From Halomonas sp. GD1P12 (GTDB lineage Bacteria; Pseudomonadota; Gammaproteobacteria; Pseudomonadales; Halomonadaceae), in assembly GCF_025725645.1 (NCBI RefSeq), contig NZ_CP107007.1, forward strand, positions 2,790,001 through 2,854,000: a stretch of DNA of 64,000 bases, in the 5' to 3' direction. A program made the position numbers and the translations under genes. Below are positions 35,721-47,774 of the stretch, one piece after another. Under the pieces are notes generated by a model, which made no database searches, was not told the origin of the DNA, and was given only the letters and a program-made list of their open reading frames with translations. Positions within the stretch are counted from its first letter, which is position 1, and every line of letters begins with the position of its first letter.

Positions 35721-36704
35721 TCATGCCGGCGTGCCCACGGGCAGAAGCCCGGCGGGCGCCTCGTGTAAATGGATTAGCCGCGGATGCTGCCAGATCGGCC
35801 GCGCCGCGGTGCGCGGGATGGCGCTGGTGCTACCGGGGGCGGCGTGGCTGCCGGGAAAGTGAAAATCGCTGCCCAGGGAGGCATACAGGTCGCGCTCGAC
35901 GAGCTGGCGCGCCAGATCGCGGGTGGCGTCCGGATTCTGCTGGCCGCTGACCAGCTCCACGGCCTGGCCGCCGGCGGCCACGAAGCTGTCCATCAGCTGG
36001 CCGCGCTTTCGCCGGGTCAGCCCGTAGCGAAGCGGGTGGGCGATCGCCGCTACCCCACCGGAGGCGACGACCCACTCGACCGCCTCACCGATCTCGGGCC
36101 AGTGCGCCTTGACGTCGCCCTTCTTGCCACTGCCCAGGTAGCGCTTGAAGGCGCTGGCCCAGTCCGGCACCAGCCCCTCTGCCACGAGCGCCCGGGCGAA
36201 GTCCGGGCGTCCCAGCGGGCGCTCGCTTCCGGCGTGTTCGCGCGCCTTGGCCAGCGCATCCTTGAGCCCCAACTTCTCCAGCCGCTGGGCGATCACCTCG
36301 GCGCGCTGAATACGCGCCTGGCGCTGCGCCTCGAGACCTTCGATGAGCGGCCCGCGGGCGCCCCCCGGCATCAGTGCCACCACGTGAATGTTGATGCCCT
36401 GCCAGCGCGTGGAGAGCTCGCAGCCGGCGATCAGACAAAGGCCTTCTCGCTCGCAGGCCAGTGCCGCCTCAGCCACGCCGTCCATGGTGTCGTGGTCGGT
36501 CAAAGCGATATGAGAAAGCCCGCGGCTTGCGCACAGCGCGACGAGATCGAAGGGCGACAGCGCGCCGTCGGAGGCGGTGGAATGCATGTGCAAATCCACC
36601 GGATAGCCGTGGTCGGCCTCGAAGCTTTCGGGCAGCACGGTCACAGGGAGTCGGGGCATGGGCATGACGTCGGTTGGGGAGTTTGTCAGAATGGGGGCCT
36701 TCAC
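35721..36704 (-). CDS. rnm: PHP-domain 5'-3' exoribonuclease (RNase AM/YciV family)
   Basis: The protein has up to 327 residues (a start at the second or third Met would trim about 14). It has the four PHP motifs: DLHMHSTASDG, LTDHDTMDG, GCELS and late HP/DFHFPGSH. The family in Escherichia coli (YciV, RNase AM) trims 5' ends of RNA, including rRNA, and also acts on phospho-dinucleotides. The neighbour yciO supports the assignment. Confidence 0.88.
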   Translation of the reverse strand: MKAPILTNSPTDVMPMPRLPVTVLPESFEADHGYPVDLHMHSTASDGALSPFDLVALCASRGLSHIALTDHDTMDGVAEAALACEREGLCLIAGCELSTRWQGINIHVVALMPGGARGPLIEGLEAQRQARIQRAEVIAQRLEKLGLKDALAKAREHAGSERPLGRPDFARALVAEGLVPDWASAFKRYLGSGKKGDVKAHWPEIGEAVEWVVASGGVAAIAHPLRYGLTRRKRGQLMDSFVAAGGQAVELVSGQQNPDATRDLARQLVERDLYASLGSDFHFPGSHAAPGSTSAIPRTAARPIWQHPRLIHLHEAPAGLLPVGTPA

Positions 36705-36735
36705 GTATAAATACGGGCGTTTGCACGCGCCGCGC

Positions 36736-36767
36736 CATGGTACCTAACGCGCGTGCGCCGTACCATG
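36736..36767. repeat. 8-bp inverted repeat CATGGTAC/GTACCATG
   Basis: A perfect 8-bp inverted repeat with a 16-nt GC-rich spacer lies between the divergent rnm and yciI genes. It could be an operator or an RNA hairpin in the rnm leader; no T run follows it. Confidence 0.4.
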
Positions 36768-36848
36768 TACGCCGCGATATGAAACGCTGATTTTTATTCA
36801 CGGCCCGCCCCCCAGACCACGCTTTGCGCTTAACGCCGAGGACCCCCC

Positions 36849-37148
36849 ATGCTCTACGCCATCATGAGTGAAGACGTTTCCGATAGTCTGGAAAAGCGCC
36901 AGGCGGCGCGCCCGGACCACCTCGCCCGCCTGGAAGCACTACGCGACGAGGGCCGTCTGGTGCTGGCGGGCCCGCACCCGGCCATCGACAGCGAAAGCCC
37001 GGGAGATACCGGCTTCACCGGCAGCCTGGTCGTGGCGGAGTTCGATAGTCTGGACGACGCCCAGGCGTTTGCCGATAGCGACCCTTACGTGGCGGCAGGC
37101 GTCTACGCCCGCGTCACCGTGAAGCCCTTCAAGAAAGTAATGCCTTGA
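36849..37148 (+). CDS. yciI: YciI-like protein
   Basis: The 99-residue protein has the YciI ferredoxin-like fold with the conserved His-Asp region: RPDHLARL at about 21-28 and [25 protein letters not shown] at the C terminus (quoted in part: DPYVAAGVY). Related domains act as dehydrochlorinases or as small accessory enzymes, but the function of stand-alone YciI is unknown. A GAGGA ribosome site precedes the ATG. Confidence 0.9.
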   Translation: MLYAIMSEDVSDSLEKRQAARPDHLARLEALRDEGRLVLAGPHPAIDSESPGDTGFTGSLVVAEFDSLDDAQAFADSDPYVAAGVYARVTVKPFKKVMP

Positions 37149-37314
37149 TTTTTACGGGCTGCTATGGGGGTGCCGCCGGCTTTTGCACAGAGGCTGTGGA
37201 AAACTCTGTGAAAACACGGCGGACGCTTTTCTCAAAGCGAGAGAGTGCGCCCGTATTAACGAATTGATCATTTTTTAACCGCTTTTCACGCTTGCCTCGA
37301 CAACGGATATTCGT

Positions 37315-39318
37315 GTGACCCAGCGCCACCCTGTAATGCCGCCCCTGGAGACGTTGACCGCCCCGCCGCTGACCTGGGAAGACACCGCCCCGCACTCGAG
37401 TCAGTTCGGCGACGTCTATTTTTCCCGCGAGGACGGCCGCGCCGAAACCGAGCACGTGTTCCTGAACGCCAACCGGCTGCCCGAGCGCTTTGCCACCTGG
37501 CGCGAGCCACGGGCGTTCGTCATCGGCGAGACGGGCTTTGGCACCGGGCTCAACGTGCTCAGCGCCTGGGCGTGCTTCGAGAAGCACGCCCAGGCTGGCG
37601 CGCGCCTTCATCTGTTATCCACAGAGAAGTACCCAATGCCTGTCGAAGCGCTGTCCCGCGCGTTAAACGCCTGGCCCTCGCTTTCCCACTACGCCGACGC
37701 ACTCTGCGCGCGCTGGCCCGCCCCCGTCGCCGGCATTCACCGGCTGCACTTGAGCGAGCGGGTGACGCTGGACCTTCACTTTGGCGATACCACCGAGCGT
37801 TTAACGCTGCTCGACGGCCGGGTCGACGCCTGGTTTCTGGACGGCTTCGCGCCCTCCAAAAACCCGGCAATGTGGCAGGACGCGCTGTTCGAGGCCATGG
37901 CGGCGCGCTCGCACCCCGGGGCGACCTTCGCCACCTTCACCTGCGCCGGTATCGTCAAGCGTGGGCTCAAGGCGGCGGGCTTTGCGATCCGCAAAGTGCC
38001 GGGCTTTGGGCGCAAGCGCGAGATGCTCGCTGGCGAGATCGACCACCCGCCGGTGGATAACCGCCGCCACCACACGCCCTGGTTTACCCCGCAAGCGCTG
38101 CAGCCAGTCGCGCACGTCGCGGTGATCGGCGCGGGCCTGGCCGGGGCCTGCACGGCGGCCGCGCTCGCCCGGCGTGGGGTGAAGGTCAGCGTGTTCGAGC
38201 GCGAAGCGCCGGGCGCCGGCGGTTCGGGCAACCGCCAGGGCGCGCTCTACGTCAAGCTCGCCGTCGAGACCAACCTGCAGAGCCGCTTCTATCTGGCGGG
38301 GCTTTTGTACAGCGCGCGCTGGTTGGGCGGGCTTCAAGGGAGTGAGGCGTTCTGGTCGCCCTGCGGGGTGGTGCAGCTGGCGACCAGCGACAAGGAAGCG
38401 AGCCGCCAGCGCCGCTTTTTGGCGCGCCACCCGCTGGGGGACGCGGTGGTTCAGGCGCACCTGGGGGGGCTCGCTACGCTGGCGGGCGTCACAGGCGAGA
38501 CCGAGCACGCGCTGTTCTATCCACAGGCGGGCTGGACACGCCCCCAGAAACTTTGCCAGGCGCTGCTGGACCATCCACGCATTACGCTCAAAAAAGCCGA
38601 GGTGAGCGCGCTTGAAGCCGATGCATCCGGCTGGCGCCTGACGCTTGGGGATAACACCGCCTACGAGGCGGATCAGGTCGTCGTTGCCTGCGCGCACCAG
38701 GCAAACGCGTTCACCCAGACGCAAACGCTCGCCCTGCAAAAAGTGCGCGGCCAGGTGAGCTCGCTGGCGCTTCCCGAGGGCGTGAGCGCCCCGTCCAGAG
38801 TGGTGTGCGCCGGCGGCTACGTCTGCCCGCCTGTGGAGGGCGTGCTCACCTTCGGCGCAAGCTTCGTGCCCAACGACGGCGAGCGCGACCTGCGCGAGGC
38901 GGATCACCAGCGCAATATCGACGAGCTCAGGACCGCACTGCCCGAATGGGTCGAGGCGCTCGAGCGTGCAAGCGGCCCATTGACGCCGGCAAGGCTCTCC
39001 GGGCGGGCCGCGATCCGCGCGGCGAGCCCGGACAAGACGCCTTACGCCGGGCCGGTGCCCAACGCAGAGGCGTGGCAGCGCGACTACGCCGCGCTCTCGA
39101 AGGACGCCTCCCGCGTGGCACCCATACCCGGCGCGCACCACCCGGGGCTCTGGGTGTCGGCGGCGCACGGCAGCCGGGGGCTTGCCAGCGCCCCGCTGTG
39201 CGCCGAGGTCATCGCCTCCCGGATGCTCAATGAGCCGCTGCCGGTCGAGGCCGCGCTCGCCGATCACCTGCATCCGGGCCGCCGGCTGATCAGCGCGCTG
39301 ATTCGCGCCGATTCATAG
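37315..39318 (+). CDS. mnmC: tRNA 5-methylaminomethyl-2-thiouridine biosynthesis bifunctional protein
   Basis: MnmC finishes the mnm5s2U34 modification of tRNAs. The 667-residue protein has an N-terminal SAM methyltransferase domain (about 1-235, with GETGFGTGLNVLSAW as the SAM loop and DGFAPSKNPAMW) and a C-terminal FAD oxidoreductase domain (about 260-660, with VAVIGAGLAGACTAAALARR as the nucleotide motif). Length matches the bifunctional form. I give the GTG at 37315; an ATG seven codons in (37336) is an alternative. It stands alone, convergent with yheU and ligA. Confidence 0.93.
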   Translation: MTQRHPVMPPLETLTAPPLTWEDTAPHSSQFGDVYFSREDGRAETEHVFLNANRLPERFATWREPRAFVIGETGFGTGLNVLSAWACFEKHAQAGARLHLLSTEKYPMPVEALSRALNAWPSLSHYADALCARWPAPVAGIHRLHLSERVTLDLHFGDTTERLTLLDGRVDAWFLDGFAPSKNPAMWQDALFEAMAARSHPGATFATFTCAGIVKRGLKAAGFAIRKVPGFGRKREMLAGEIDHPPVDNRRHHTPWFTPQALQPVAHVAVIGAGLAGACTAAALARRGVKVSVFEREAPGAGGSGNRQGALYVKLAVETNLQSRFYLAGLLYSARWLGGLQGSEAFWSPCGVVQLATSDKEASRQRRFLARHPLGDAVVQAHLGGLATLAGVTGETEHALFYPQAGWTRPQKLCQALLDHPRITLKKAEVSALEADASGWRLTLGDNTAYEADQVVVACAHQANAFTQTQTLALQKVRGQVSSLALPEGVSAPSRVVCAGGYVCPPVEGVLTFGASFVPNDGERDLREADHQRNIDELRTALPEWVEALERASGPLTPARLSGRAAIRAASPDKTPYAGPVPNAEAWQRDYAALSKDASRVAPIPGAHHPGLWVSAAHGSRGLASAPLCAEVIASRMLNEPLPVEAALADHLHPGRRLISALIRADS

Positions 39319-39329
39319 GCAGTACGCGC

Positions 39330-41741
<2,412 letters not shown>

Positions 41742-41755
41742 ATACAGACGAAGTG

Positions 41756-43657
41756 CTAGCGGGCGTGGCGCTGTAGCCGGTGACGGCGTTCGAACTCGTG
41801 GACCCGCTGGCGGGCGAACTCGATGGTTTGCGCCGTCATGACGCTGCGGTTTTCGTCCTTGAGCTCGCCGCCCATGTGACGCACCACTACCATGGCGGTT
41901 TCCACCATCGCCTCGAACGCGGCGGCGCTGTCGAGCGCGCCGGGCAGCGGCATCAGGAAGGTGACGCCGGGCGTGGCGAACTCGTCCATCTGCTCGATGG
42001 GGAAGGTACCGGGCTTGACCACGTTGACCATGGAGAACTGCAGCGCACTGTCGTCGCTTTCGGTCTCGAAACGGTGGAACACGCCCATGGCGCTGCAGTA
42101 ACGAAGCCCGCAGGCCATCATCAGCTCCAGCAGTTTGCCGCCGTCGAAGCCGTCTTCATCCCGGGAAAGCACGCTGATGACGACCATTTCCGACGCGTCG
42201 GTTAGTGCGTCCCTGGCGCGAGCGCCAGAAACGTCGTGGCGAAGCGCTTTCGCAAGCGTCGGATGCACGCGTACGCTGCTCTCTTCAAACGCCGGCGCAT
42301 CGCTGTACTCGTCGCCGTACTCGTCAGGGTAATCGCCATCGTCGCGGTCGTCGCTCCGGGGCTCGGCAAAGCGCTCGTCATAACGGCGCTCCCCCCCCTG
42401 GCGGCGCAGCGCGCTCATGGAGGGCTCGGCGCTGTAAAGCTCGTCGTTTTCGAAGCGAGTCGCGCTGTTGGCGGCTTCAAGCTCGCGGGCTCGGGCATTT
42501 TCCTGAGCAATGCGCGCCTTTTCGGCCTCGGCGGCCTCCTTCGCTTCGCGGCGCTGCTCGGCTTCCAGCGCCTTACGCTCGGCTTTTTGCTTGGCCAGCG
42601 CCTTCGCCCGCTCGGCTTTTTCTACCTTTTTACGCTCGCGGGTCTGGCGGTGCTCGATCATCCGACGCTTGAACGAGCGCCCGATGCCTTCGAAATCGAC
42701 CAGCCGGTACTCGTCGACGGTATCGTCATCGAGCTCCCCGGCGGTATGGGCGCGCAGCTGGCGCCGCTTGCGCGCCTCGGTGCTCTTGACGTGCGCAGCG
42801 GTGTCTTCGGGCTCGGCACGAAGCACCGGCTCCTGCTCGGCGGCCGGGGCCGATTCGCTTGCCGCGACGGCCTCGTCACTTGAAAGCGGTTCCGGGCGCG
42901 AAGCGGGCGTTTCCGAGGTCATGCTCGGGTCGATCGTTTCATCAAGCGGTGCGGGCTTAGCCTGAACCGGTGCAGGCTCGGCCGGGGCAGCAGAAAGGGT
43001 CGGCTCGACCAGCTCGGCGGACGACGCGCTACTCTCGGGCGCCGGCTCGACGAAAAGGCTGGGCTCCTGACGCTCCGCGCCGTCCAGGGCGGGCTCGGTA
43101 GCGGGTCGCGGCGCCGGGCTTACGGGCTCATCGGTGGTGAAGGAAGGGGCTGATATTTCAGACGCTGAAGCATTTGCGGCAGACGTTTTAGGCGCAGGCG
43201 TTTCTGCTGATGCTTTAAAAGCAGCGCGTTTGGAGGCGCCGTGCTGGGCTTGAGAGGCGCTTTCAGCGTGCTCATCGCTGTAGCCGCCTTCATAAGCAAA
43301 CTGCTGGCCGCCGGCCGCCTTTTTGGAACGCGTGGCTGCCCGCGAGAACGAACGTTTGAAATCGGAGAGTACGCGGGACGGGCCTGGGTGCTCCTGACGC
43401 TCCAGCTGCGGCTTTTTGCCCAAACCGCTGTAGTCGGCGGGTTTGACTACGCGCGCGCCTCCGTTGGGAAGCTCCCAGTTGATTTCGGCTTCCTTGGCCT
43501 CGTCATCGAACTCCTCTGCCGACGCTTTAGGCAGGTTATCGACCGCCTGGTCGAGCCTTGGCACTCGGCGCTGGCGCTGAAGCCTTCGAACCCCATCGAC
43601 CACGATAAGCGACACCAACGCCAATCCCAGAATGATTAACCACTCTCTTAATTCCAT
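41756..43657 (-). CDS. zipA: Cell division protein ZipA with a very long linker
   Basis: ZipA anchors FtsZ to the inner membrane. The product (633 residues from MELREW; starts 9 or 21 nt upstream are possible) is nearly twice the usual 320-350. It has an N-terminal membrane helix (LIILGLALVSLIVVDGV), a 450-residue low-complexity Ala/Glu/Pro/Ser linker that includes a basic/acidic coiled coil rich in KAERAKALAKQKAERKA-type repeats (around residues 340-405), and a C-terminal FtsZ-binding domain (about 490-630, with GLRYCSAMGVFHRF and MPLPGALDSAAAFEAM). Position beside ligA and smc fits ZipA. Confidence 0.9.
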   Translation of the reverse strand: MELREWLIILGLALVSLIVVDGVRRLQRQRRVPRLDQAVDNLPKASAEEFDDEAKEAEINWELPNGGARVVKPADYSGLGKKPQLERQEHPGPSRVLSDFKRSFSRAATRSKKAAGGQQFAYEGGYSDEHAESASQAQHGASKRAAFKASAETPAPKTSAANASASEISAPSFTTDEPVSPAPRPATEPALDGAERQEPSLFVEPAPESSASSAELVEPTLSAAPAEPAPVQAKPAPLDETIDPSMTSETPASRPEPLSSDEAVAASESAPAAEQEPVLRAEPEDTAAHVKSTEARKRRQLRAHTAGELDDDTVDEYRLVDFEGIGRSFKRRMIEHRQTRERKKVEKAERAKALAKQKAERKALEAEQRREAKEAAEAEKARIAQENARARELEAANSATRFENDELYSAEPSMSALRRQGGERRYDERFAEPRSDDRDDGDYPDEYGDEYSDAPAFEESSVRVHPTLAKALRHDVSGARARDALTDASEMVVISVLSRDEDGFDGGKLLELMMACGLRYCSAMGVFHRFETESDDSALQFSMVNVVKPGTFPIEQMDEFATPGVTFLMPLPGALDSAAAFEAMVETAMVVVRHMGGELKDENRSVMTAQTIEFARQRVHEFERRHRLQRHAR

Positions 43658-44084
43658 GTCGAGCATTCCATGGGTCATTTTAACCGGTTAAAGGCGCTAC
43701 CCTTGATGATCATTCGCGTCCATCCAAACGCTGCACCGACCACCAAACATAGTGCGACTGCTATAAAAAGGACAACGTGTGCTTGCTCTACGCGGGCTAT
43801 CCGCCATTTCGATCAATACTCGACAGAGTAAATCCGGCGCTTGGACAAACGGTAACGCTAAAAGTGCCATCCTGGCGCTTGTTCGGGCCAACGCTATTCG
43901 ACACGTGGGCCGCGGGCCCTTTAGCGGTCGGCGAGTCTTTGATGACGCTCCGTCCCGCTTATAAATGTGCTCAGTGTAGAAGCGTTAACCCATGATGACA
44001 AAATCTTACCGCCATACTCGCTCATTAAACAAGCACAACTCGGGATTATCGCGACAAGTGCTCAAGAGTTGACGTTAGTTTGAT
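43658..44084. other. Gene-free stretch upstream of zipA
   Basis: Between zipA and the smc terminator there are about 430 nt with no supported gene. Short open frames (for example 43777-43995) have no ribosome site, homology or normal codon use. The zipA promoter should lie here; a TATAGC at about 43765-43760 on the minus strand is a weak -10 candidate. Confidence 0.4.
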
Positions 44085-44125
44085 TAAAAAGAGCGCTATA
44101 ACGAAACTCGTTAAGCGCTCCTTTT
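44085..44125 (-). terminator. Terminator downstream of smc
   Basis: A 13-bp stem (GAGCGCT and TAACGA pairing with TCGTTA and AGCGCTC, one bulged A) with a 3-nt loop spans 44091-44120. On the minus strand it is followed by TTTTT, and on the plus strand by CTTTT. It lies about 130 nt past the smc stop codon. Confidence 0.85.
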
Positions 44126-44249
44126 ATACTATATATATGTCCAGCCGCTATTTTTTTCATCAATGGGATCAAACGCTCCGCGCCCACGCTATCGGCTGGC
44201 ATCGATACGCCGGATAAAGGGCGCCTTTCATGGGGCCTGCCCTCGTTCT

Positions 44250-47200
44250 TTAGTCGACCAAAGCGGCGGCTTCGTCGATACCGACCGACACCAGCCTTGA
44301 GACGCCGGGCTCCTGCATGGTGACACCCATCAGCCGTTCGGCAGCCTCCATGGCGATCTTGTTATGGGTGATGTAGATGAACTGGACGTTCTCCGACATC
44401 TCCTTGACCAGTTTGGCGTAGCGGCCGACGTTGGCATCGTCCAGCGGCGCGTCGACCTCGTCGAGCATGCAAAACGGCGCCGGGTTGAGCCTGAAGATCG
44501 AAAACACCAGCGACAGCGCCGTCAGCGCCTTTTCACCGCCGGAGAGTAGGTGAATAGTGCTGTTCTTCTTGCCCGGCGGGCGCGCCATGATCGCCACCCC
44601 CGTCTCCAGCAGATCCTCGCCGGTGAGCGTGAGCCACGCCGCGCCGCCGCCGAACACCCGCGGGAAGAGTTCCTGCAGCCCGGCGTTGACCTGATCGAAG
44701 GTGTCGCGAAAGCGCACCCGGGTCTCCTGGTCGATGCGCTTGATCGCACGTTCCAGGGTCTCGAGCGCCTCGGTCAGCTCGGCGTGCTGGGCTTCCAGGT
44801 AGTTGCGCCGCTCGGCCTGCTGGTCGTACTCCTCGATCGCCGCCAGGTTGATCGCACCAAGCTTTCGGATCTTCTCCGAGGTGTTCTCCAGAAGCGACTG
44901 CCAGCGCGACTCCTCGGCATCATCGGCAAGCCCGTTGGCGAGCGCCTCGACATCGTGGCCGAGCTCGGCCAGCGCCTCGTCCTGGGTGGCGGCCTTGAGG
45001 GTCAGCGCCTGCACCTCCATGCGAAGCGTCTGGAGCTGTTCGCGGCTCTGCTCCAGAGTGCGCTCGTGATTTTGTCGGGCGAGCTCGTCATTTCTGAGCT
45101 GTTCGGTGATGACCTGGGCCTGCTCGCGGGTGTCACTCAGCCGGGCCTGGCGCTGCTCGCGCTCATGGAAAAGCTCCTCGAGCTCTTCAGCAGCGAGTTC
45201 GTCGGGCTCTCTTAGCGCCTCGCGGGCCTCTTCGAGCTCTTCGATACGCAGCGTCAGGCGCTCGTCGCTCTCCTCGGCGCGGGCCTGCTGGGCGCGCAGG
45301 CTATCGCGCTCGGTGTTGAGCCGCTCGCGCTCCAGCGCCAGCGCCTGCTGGCTCGCCTTGAGCGGGGCCTGCTCGCGGCTCAAACGCTCGAACTCCTCCC
45401 GGGCGCGGGCGCGCTGCTCCACGCTCTCCTCGCGGGCGGTGGCCGCCTCGTCGAGCTTTGCCATGGCGTCGTTCCAGCGCTCGCGCTGCTCCTCGAGGCT
45501 GAGTACCAGCGTCGCCTCGTCCTCCTTGAGGGTGGCAAGCTCGTCGTCGATCTCGGCGGCGCGGCCCTCCAGGTGCTCGAGGCGCTGCGCCAGGCGCTGC
45601 TCCTTGACCGCGAGCTGCTGGCGAAGCGCACCGTGTTCGCGCTCGGCCTGGTCGCGCTCGCCGCGCTCGTGCTCGAGATTTTCAAGCTGTTCGGCGAGGC
45701 TTTCGCACTGCGCGTCCAGCGCTTCGAGCGCCTGCTCGAGCGCCTCCTGCTCCCGGCTGAGTTCGTCGAAACGCCGGCGAGTCACCAGCAGCGCATCGAC
45801 GCCCTGCCCGCTCGCTTTCTGCGAAAGCCACCCCGGCCCGCACCAGAGCCCTTGCCGACTGACCGCGCTCTCTCCCGCAGGCAGCCGGGCGGCAAGCGCC
45901 TGGGCCTCATCATCACCTTCGACAACGTGAATGCGCGCGAGCCACTCACTAAGCGCCCCGGCGCCGTCCACCTTCGCATCGAGCCGGCCGTCGTTGTGTG
46001 CCCTGGGAGCGGTGGCGTCGATCAGGCACCAGTCGGTGGCCAGCGCCTCGGGCAGCTTTGATAGCGCCGCGCCGTCCACCATACGAGCATTGAGCCAGGG
46101 CGCGAGCAGCCAGGAGACGACCGATTCCCAGCCGGGCGCGGCCTGCAGGGTTTCGCCGAGCCTCGGGGCGCTCTCGAGGCCCAGCGCCTTTAGATGGCCA
46201 TCGAGCGCCGGGTCGTGGTCGGCAAGCGCCGCGTCGATCAGCGCCTTGAGTGAGGCGAGTTCGCCCTGGCAGCGGCTCAGTTCCCCACGCTTGTCATCGC
46301 GGGTCTTGAGCGCGCGCTGGTGCGCCCCTTTGGTGTCGCTGATGCGCTGCTGGGCCTGCTCGCGCTCGGTTTGAAACTGCTCGACGCGCCACTCGGCCGC
46401 TTCGAGCTCGGTCTGGCTTTGAGCGTGCTCCTGGCGCACGGCGGTGGTGTCGTCGAGATCGCCGCGCTGCTGCTCGCGGCGCTCACGCTCGCCCTGCAGG
46501 CGCTTGATGCGCTGCTCCAGATCGGCCACCTGATCCTGGCCGCGCTCGGCGCTGCGGCTGGCGTCGCGCCAGCGGGCGTCGAGGTCGGCAAAGTGCTGCT
46601 CGGCGTGCTCGAGCGTCGGCTTGATGCCGGCTAACGCCTCCTCCAGCGCCTCGAGCTGCTCCTCCAGGCCTTCGAGCTCTGGCAACAGCGTCTCCCAGCG
46701 CTCGTCGATCGCACTCAGGCGCTCGCGGTCGCCTTCGCTCACCCGGCGCTGCTCATCCAGATCGCGCCGGGCGGTGTCGATATCGCTTGCCAGCTGGCTT
46801 TCGCGGCTCTTGCGGTGGGCCTGGTCCTGCTCGAGGCGCGCGATGCGCGTGGTGGTCTCGAAGAACTGCTGCTGGTGACGCTCGAGCACCTCGGCGAGTT
46901 CGTCGTGCTGGGCGCGGGCCTGCTCGAGGCGGGTTTCGCAGGCGCGCACGCCGAACACGTCCTTCTCGACGCTGATTTCGAGCTCGCGCACGCGGGCTTC
47001 CTGGCGGGTTTGCTCGGCACGCAGGGCGCGACCGCGAATCAGCGCAAGCTCGCCCTTGAGCTGGTACTCCTGGGATTTCAGCGTCTGGTAGCGTTTGGCG
47101 GCCTCGGCCTGGCGCTTCAAGCGCTCGAGCTGCTTGTCGAGCTCTTCGCGAATGTCATCCAGGCGCTCCAGATTCTCCTGGGTGCGGCGCATGCGGTTTT

Positions 47201-47741
47201 CGGTTTCGCGGCGGCGCTCCTTGTACTTGGAGATGCCGGCGGCCTCTTCCAGGGTCGCGCGCAGATCGTCCGGGCGCGCCTCGATCAGCCTGGAGATCAT
47301 GCCCTGACCGATCAGCGCGTAGGAGCGCGGGCCGAGCCCGGTGCCCATGAACAGATCCGCGATATCCCGGCGGCGGCACTTCTGGCCGTTGAAGAAGTAG
47401 TTGGACTGGCCGTCGCGAGTGACCAGACGCTTGACGGCGATTTCCGAATACTGGGCGTAGGCACCGCCCATGGCGCCGTCGCGGTTGTCGAACTTGAGCT
47501 CAATGGCGGCCTGGCCGACCGGCTTGCGCCCGGTGGAGCCGTTGAAGATGACGTCCGCCATCGACTCGCCGCGCAGGGTCTTGGCCGAAGACTCGCCCAT
47601 CACCCAGCGCACCGCGTCGATGATGTTGGACTTGCCGCAGCCATTGGGGCCGACGATCGCGGTCATGTTGCCATCGAAGGGCACCGTGATGGGATCGACG
47701 AAGGATTTGAACCCGGTAAGGCGTATGGACGTTAGGCGCAT
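44250..47741 (-). CDS. smc: Chromosome segregation ATPase SMC
   Basis: The 1163-residue protein has the SMC layout: N-terminal ABC half with Walker A GPNGCGKSN (about 32-40), a long Glu/Gln/Arg-rich coiled coil (about 170-500), a hinge (about 505-650), a second coiled coil (about 665-990) and a C-terminal half with the signature LLSGGEKALTALSLVF and Walker B FCMLDEVDAPLDD. This is the Smc-ScpAB type rather than MukB. It starts 33 nt after ccmI stops on the same strand and may be read in part from the ccm operon. Confidence 0.96.
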   Translation of the reverse strand: MRLTSIRLTGFKSFVDPITVPFDGNMTAIVGPNGCGKSNIIDAVRWVMGESSAKTLRGESMADVIFNGSTGRKPVGQAAIELKFDNRDGAMGGAYAQYSEIAVKRLVTRDGQSNYFFNGQKCRRRDIADLFMGTGLGPRSYALIGQGMISRLIEARPDDLRATLEEAAGISKYKERRRETENRMRRTQENLERLDDIREELDKQLERLKRQAEAAKRYQTLKSQEYQLKGELALIRGRALRAEQTRQEARVRELEISVEKDVFGVRACETRLEQARAQHDELAEVLERHQQQFFETTTRIARLEQDQAHRKSRESQLASDIDTARRDLDEQRRVSEGDRERLSAIDERWETLLPELEGLEEQLEALEEALAGIKPTLEHAEQHFADLDARWRDASRSAERGQDQVADLEQRIKRLQGERERREQQRGDLDDTTAVRQEHAQSQTELEAAEWRVEQFQTEREQAQQRISDTKGAHQRALKTRDDKRGELSRCQGELASLKALIDAALADHDPALDGHLKALGLESAPRLGETLQAAPGWESVVSWLLAPWLNARMVDGAALSKLPEALATDWCLIDATAPRAHNDGRLDAKVDGAGALSEWLARIHVVEGDDEAQALAARLPAGESAVSRQGLWCGPGWLSQKASGQGVDALLVTRRRFDELSREQEALEQALEALDAQCESLAEQLENLEHERGERDQAEREHGALRQQLAVKEQRLAQRLEHLEGRAAEIDDELATLKEDEATLVLSLEEQRERWNDAMAKLDEAATAREESVEQRARAREEFERLSREQAPLKASQQALALERERLNTERDSLRAQQARAEESDERLTLRIEELEEAREALREPDELAAEELEELFHEREQRQARLSDTREQAQVITEQLRNDELARQNHERTLEQSREQLQTLRMEVQALTLKAATQDEALAELGHDVEALANGLADDAEESRWQSLLENTSEKIRKLGAINLAAIEEYDQQAERRNYLEAQHAELTEALETLERAIKRIDQETRVRFRDTFDQVNAGLQELFPRVFGGGAAWLTLTGEDLLETGVAIMARPPGKKNSTIHLLSGGEKALTALSLVFSIFRLNPAPFCMLDEVDAPLDDANVGRYAKLVKEMSENVQFIYITHNKIAMEAAERLMGVTMQEPGVSRLVSVGIDEAAALVD

Positions 47742-47774
47742 CGCGGCTCTTTGAAAACGGAAAAAACGAGCGGG

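Noticed and set aside
37615..37623. Perfect DnaA box TTATCCACA inside mnmC, with CTGTGGAAAACTCTGTG-like words at about 37190
   Set aside because: About one such 9-mer is expected by chance in a window this long on two strands, and there is no box cluster, AT-rich unwinding region or dnaA/mnmG neighbour.
37801..39273. Long open frame of about 490 codons antisense to mnmC
   Set aside because: Same cause: biased third positions leave few stops on the opposite strand. mnmC has both expected domains across this span.
43777..43995. A 72-codon frame between zipA and smc
   Set aside because: No ribosome site, no recognisable domain and atypical codon use; overlapping small frames on both strands look equally likely.
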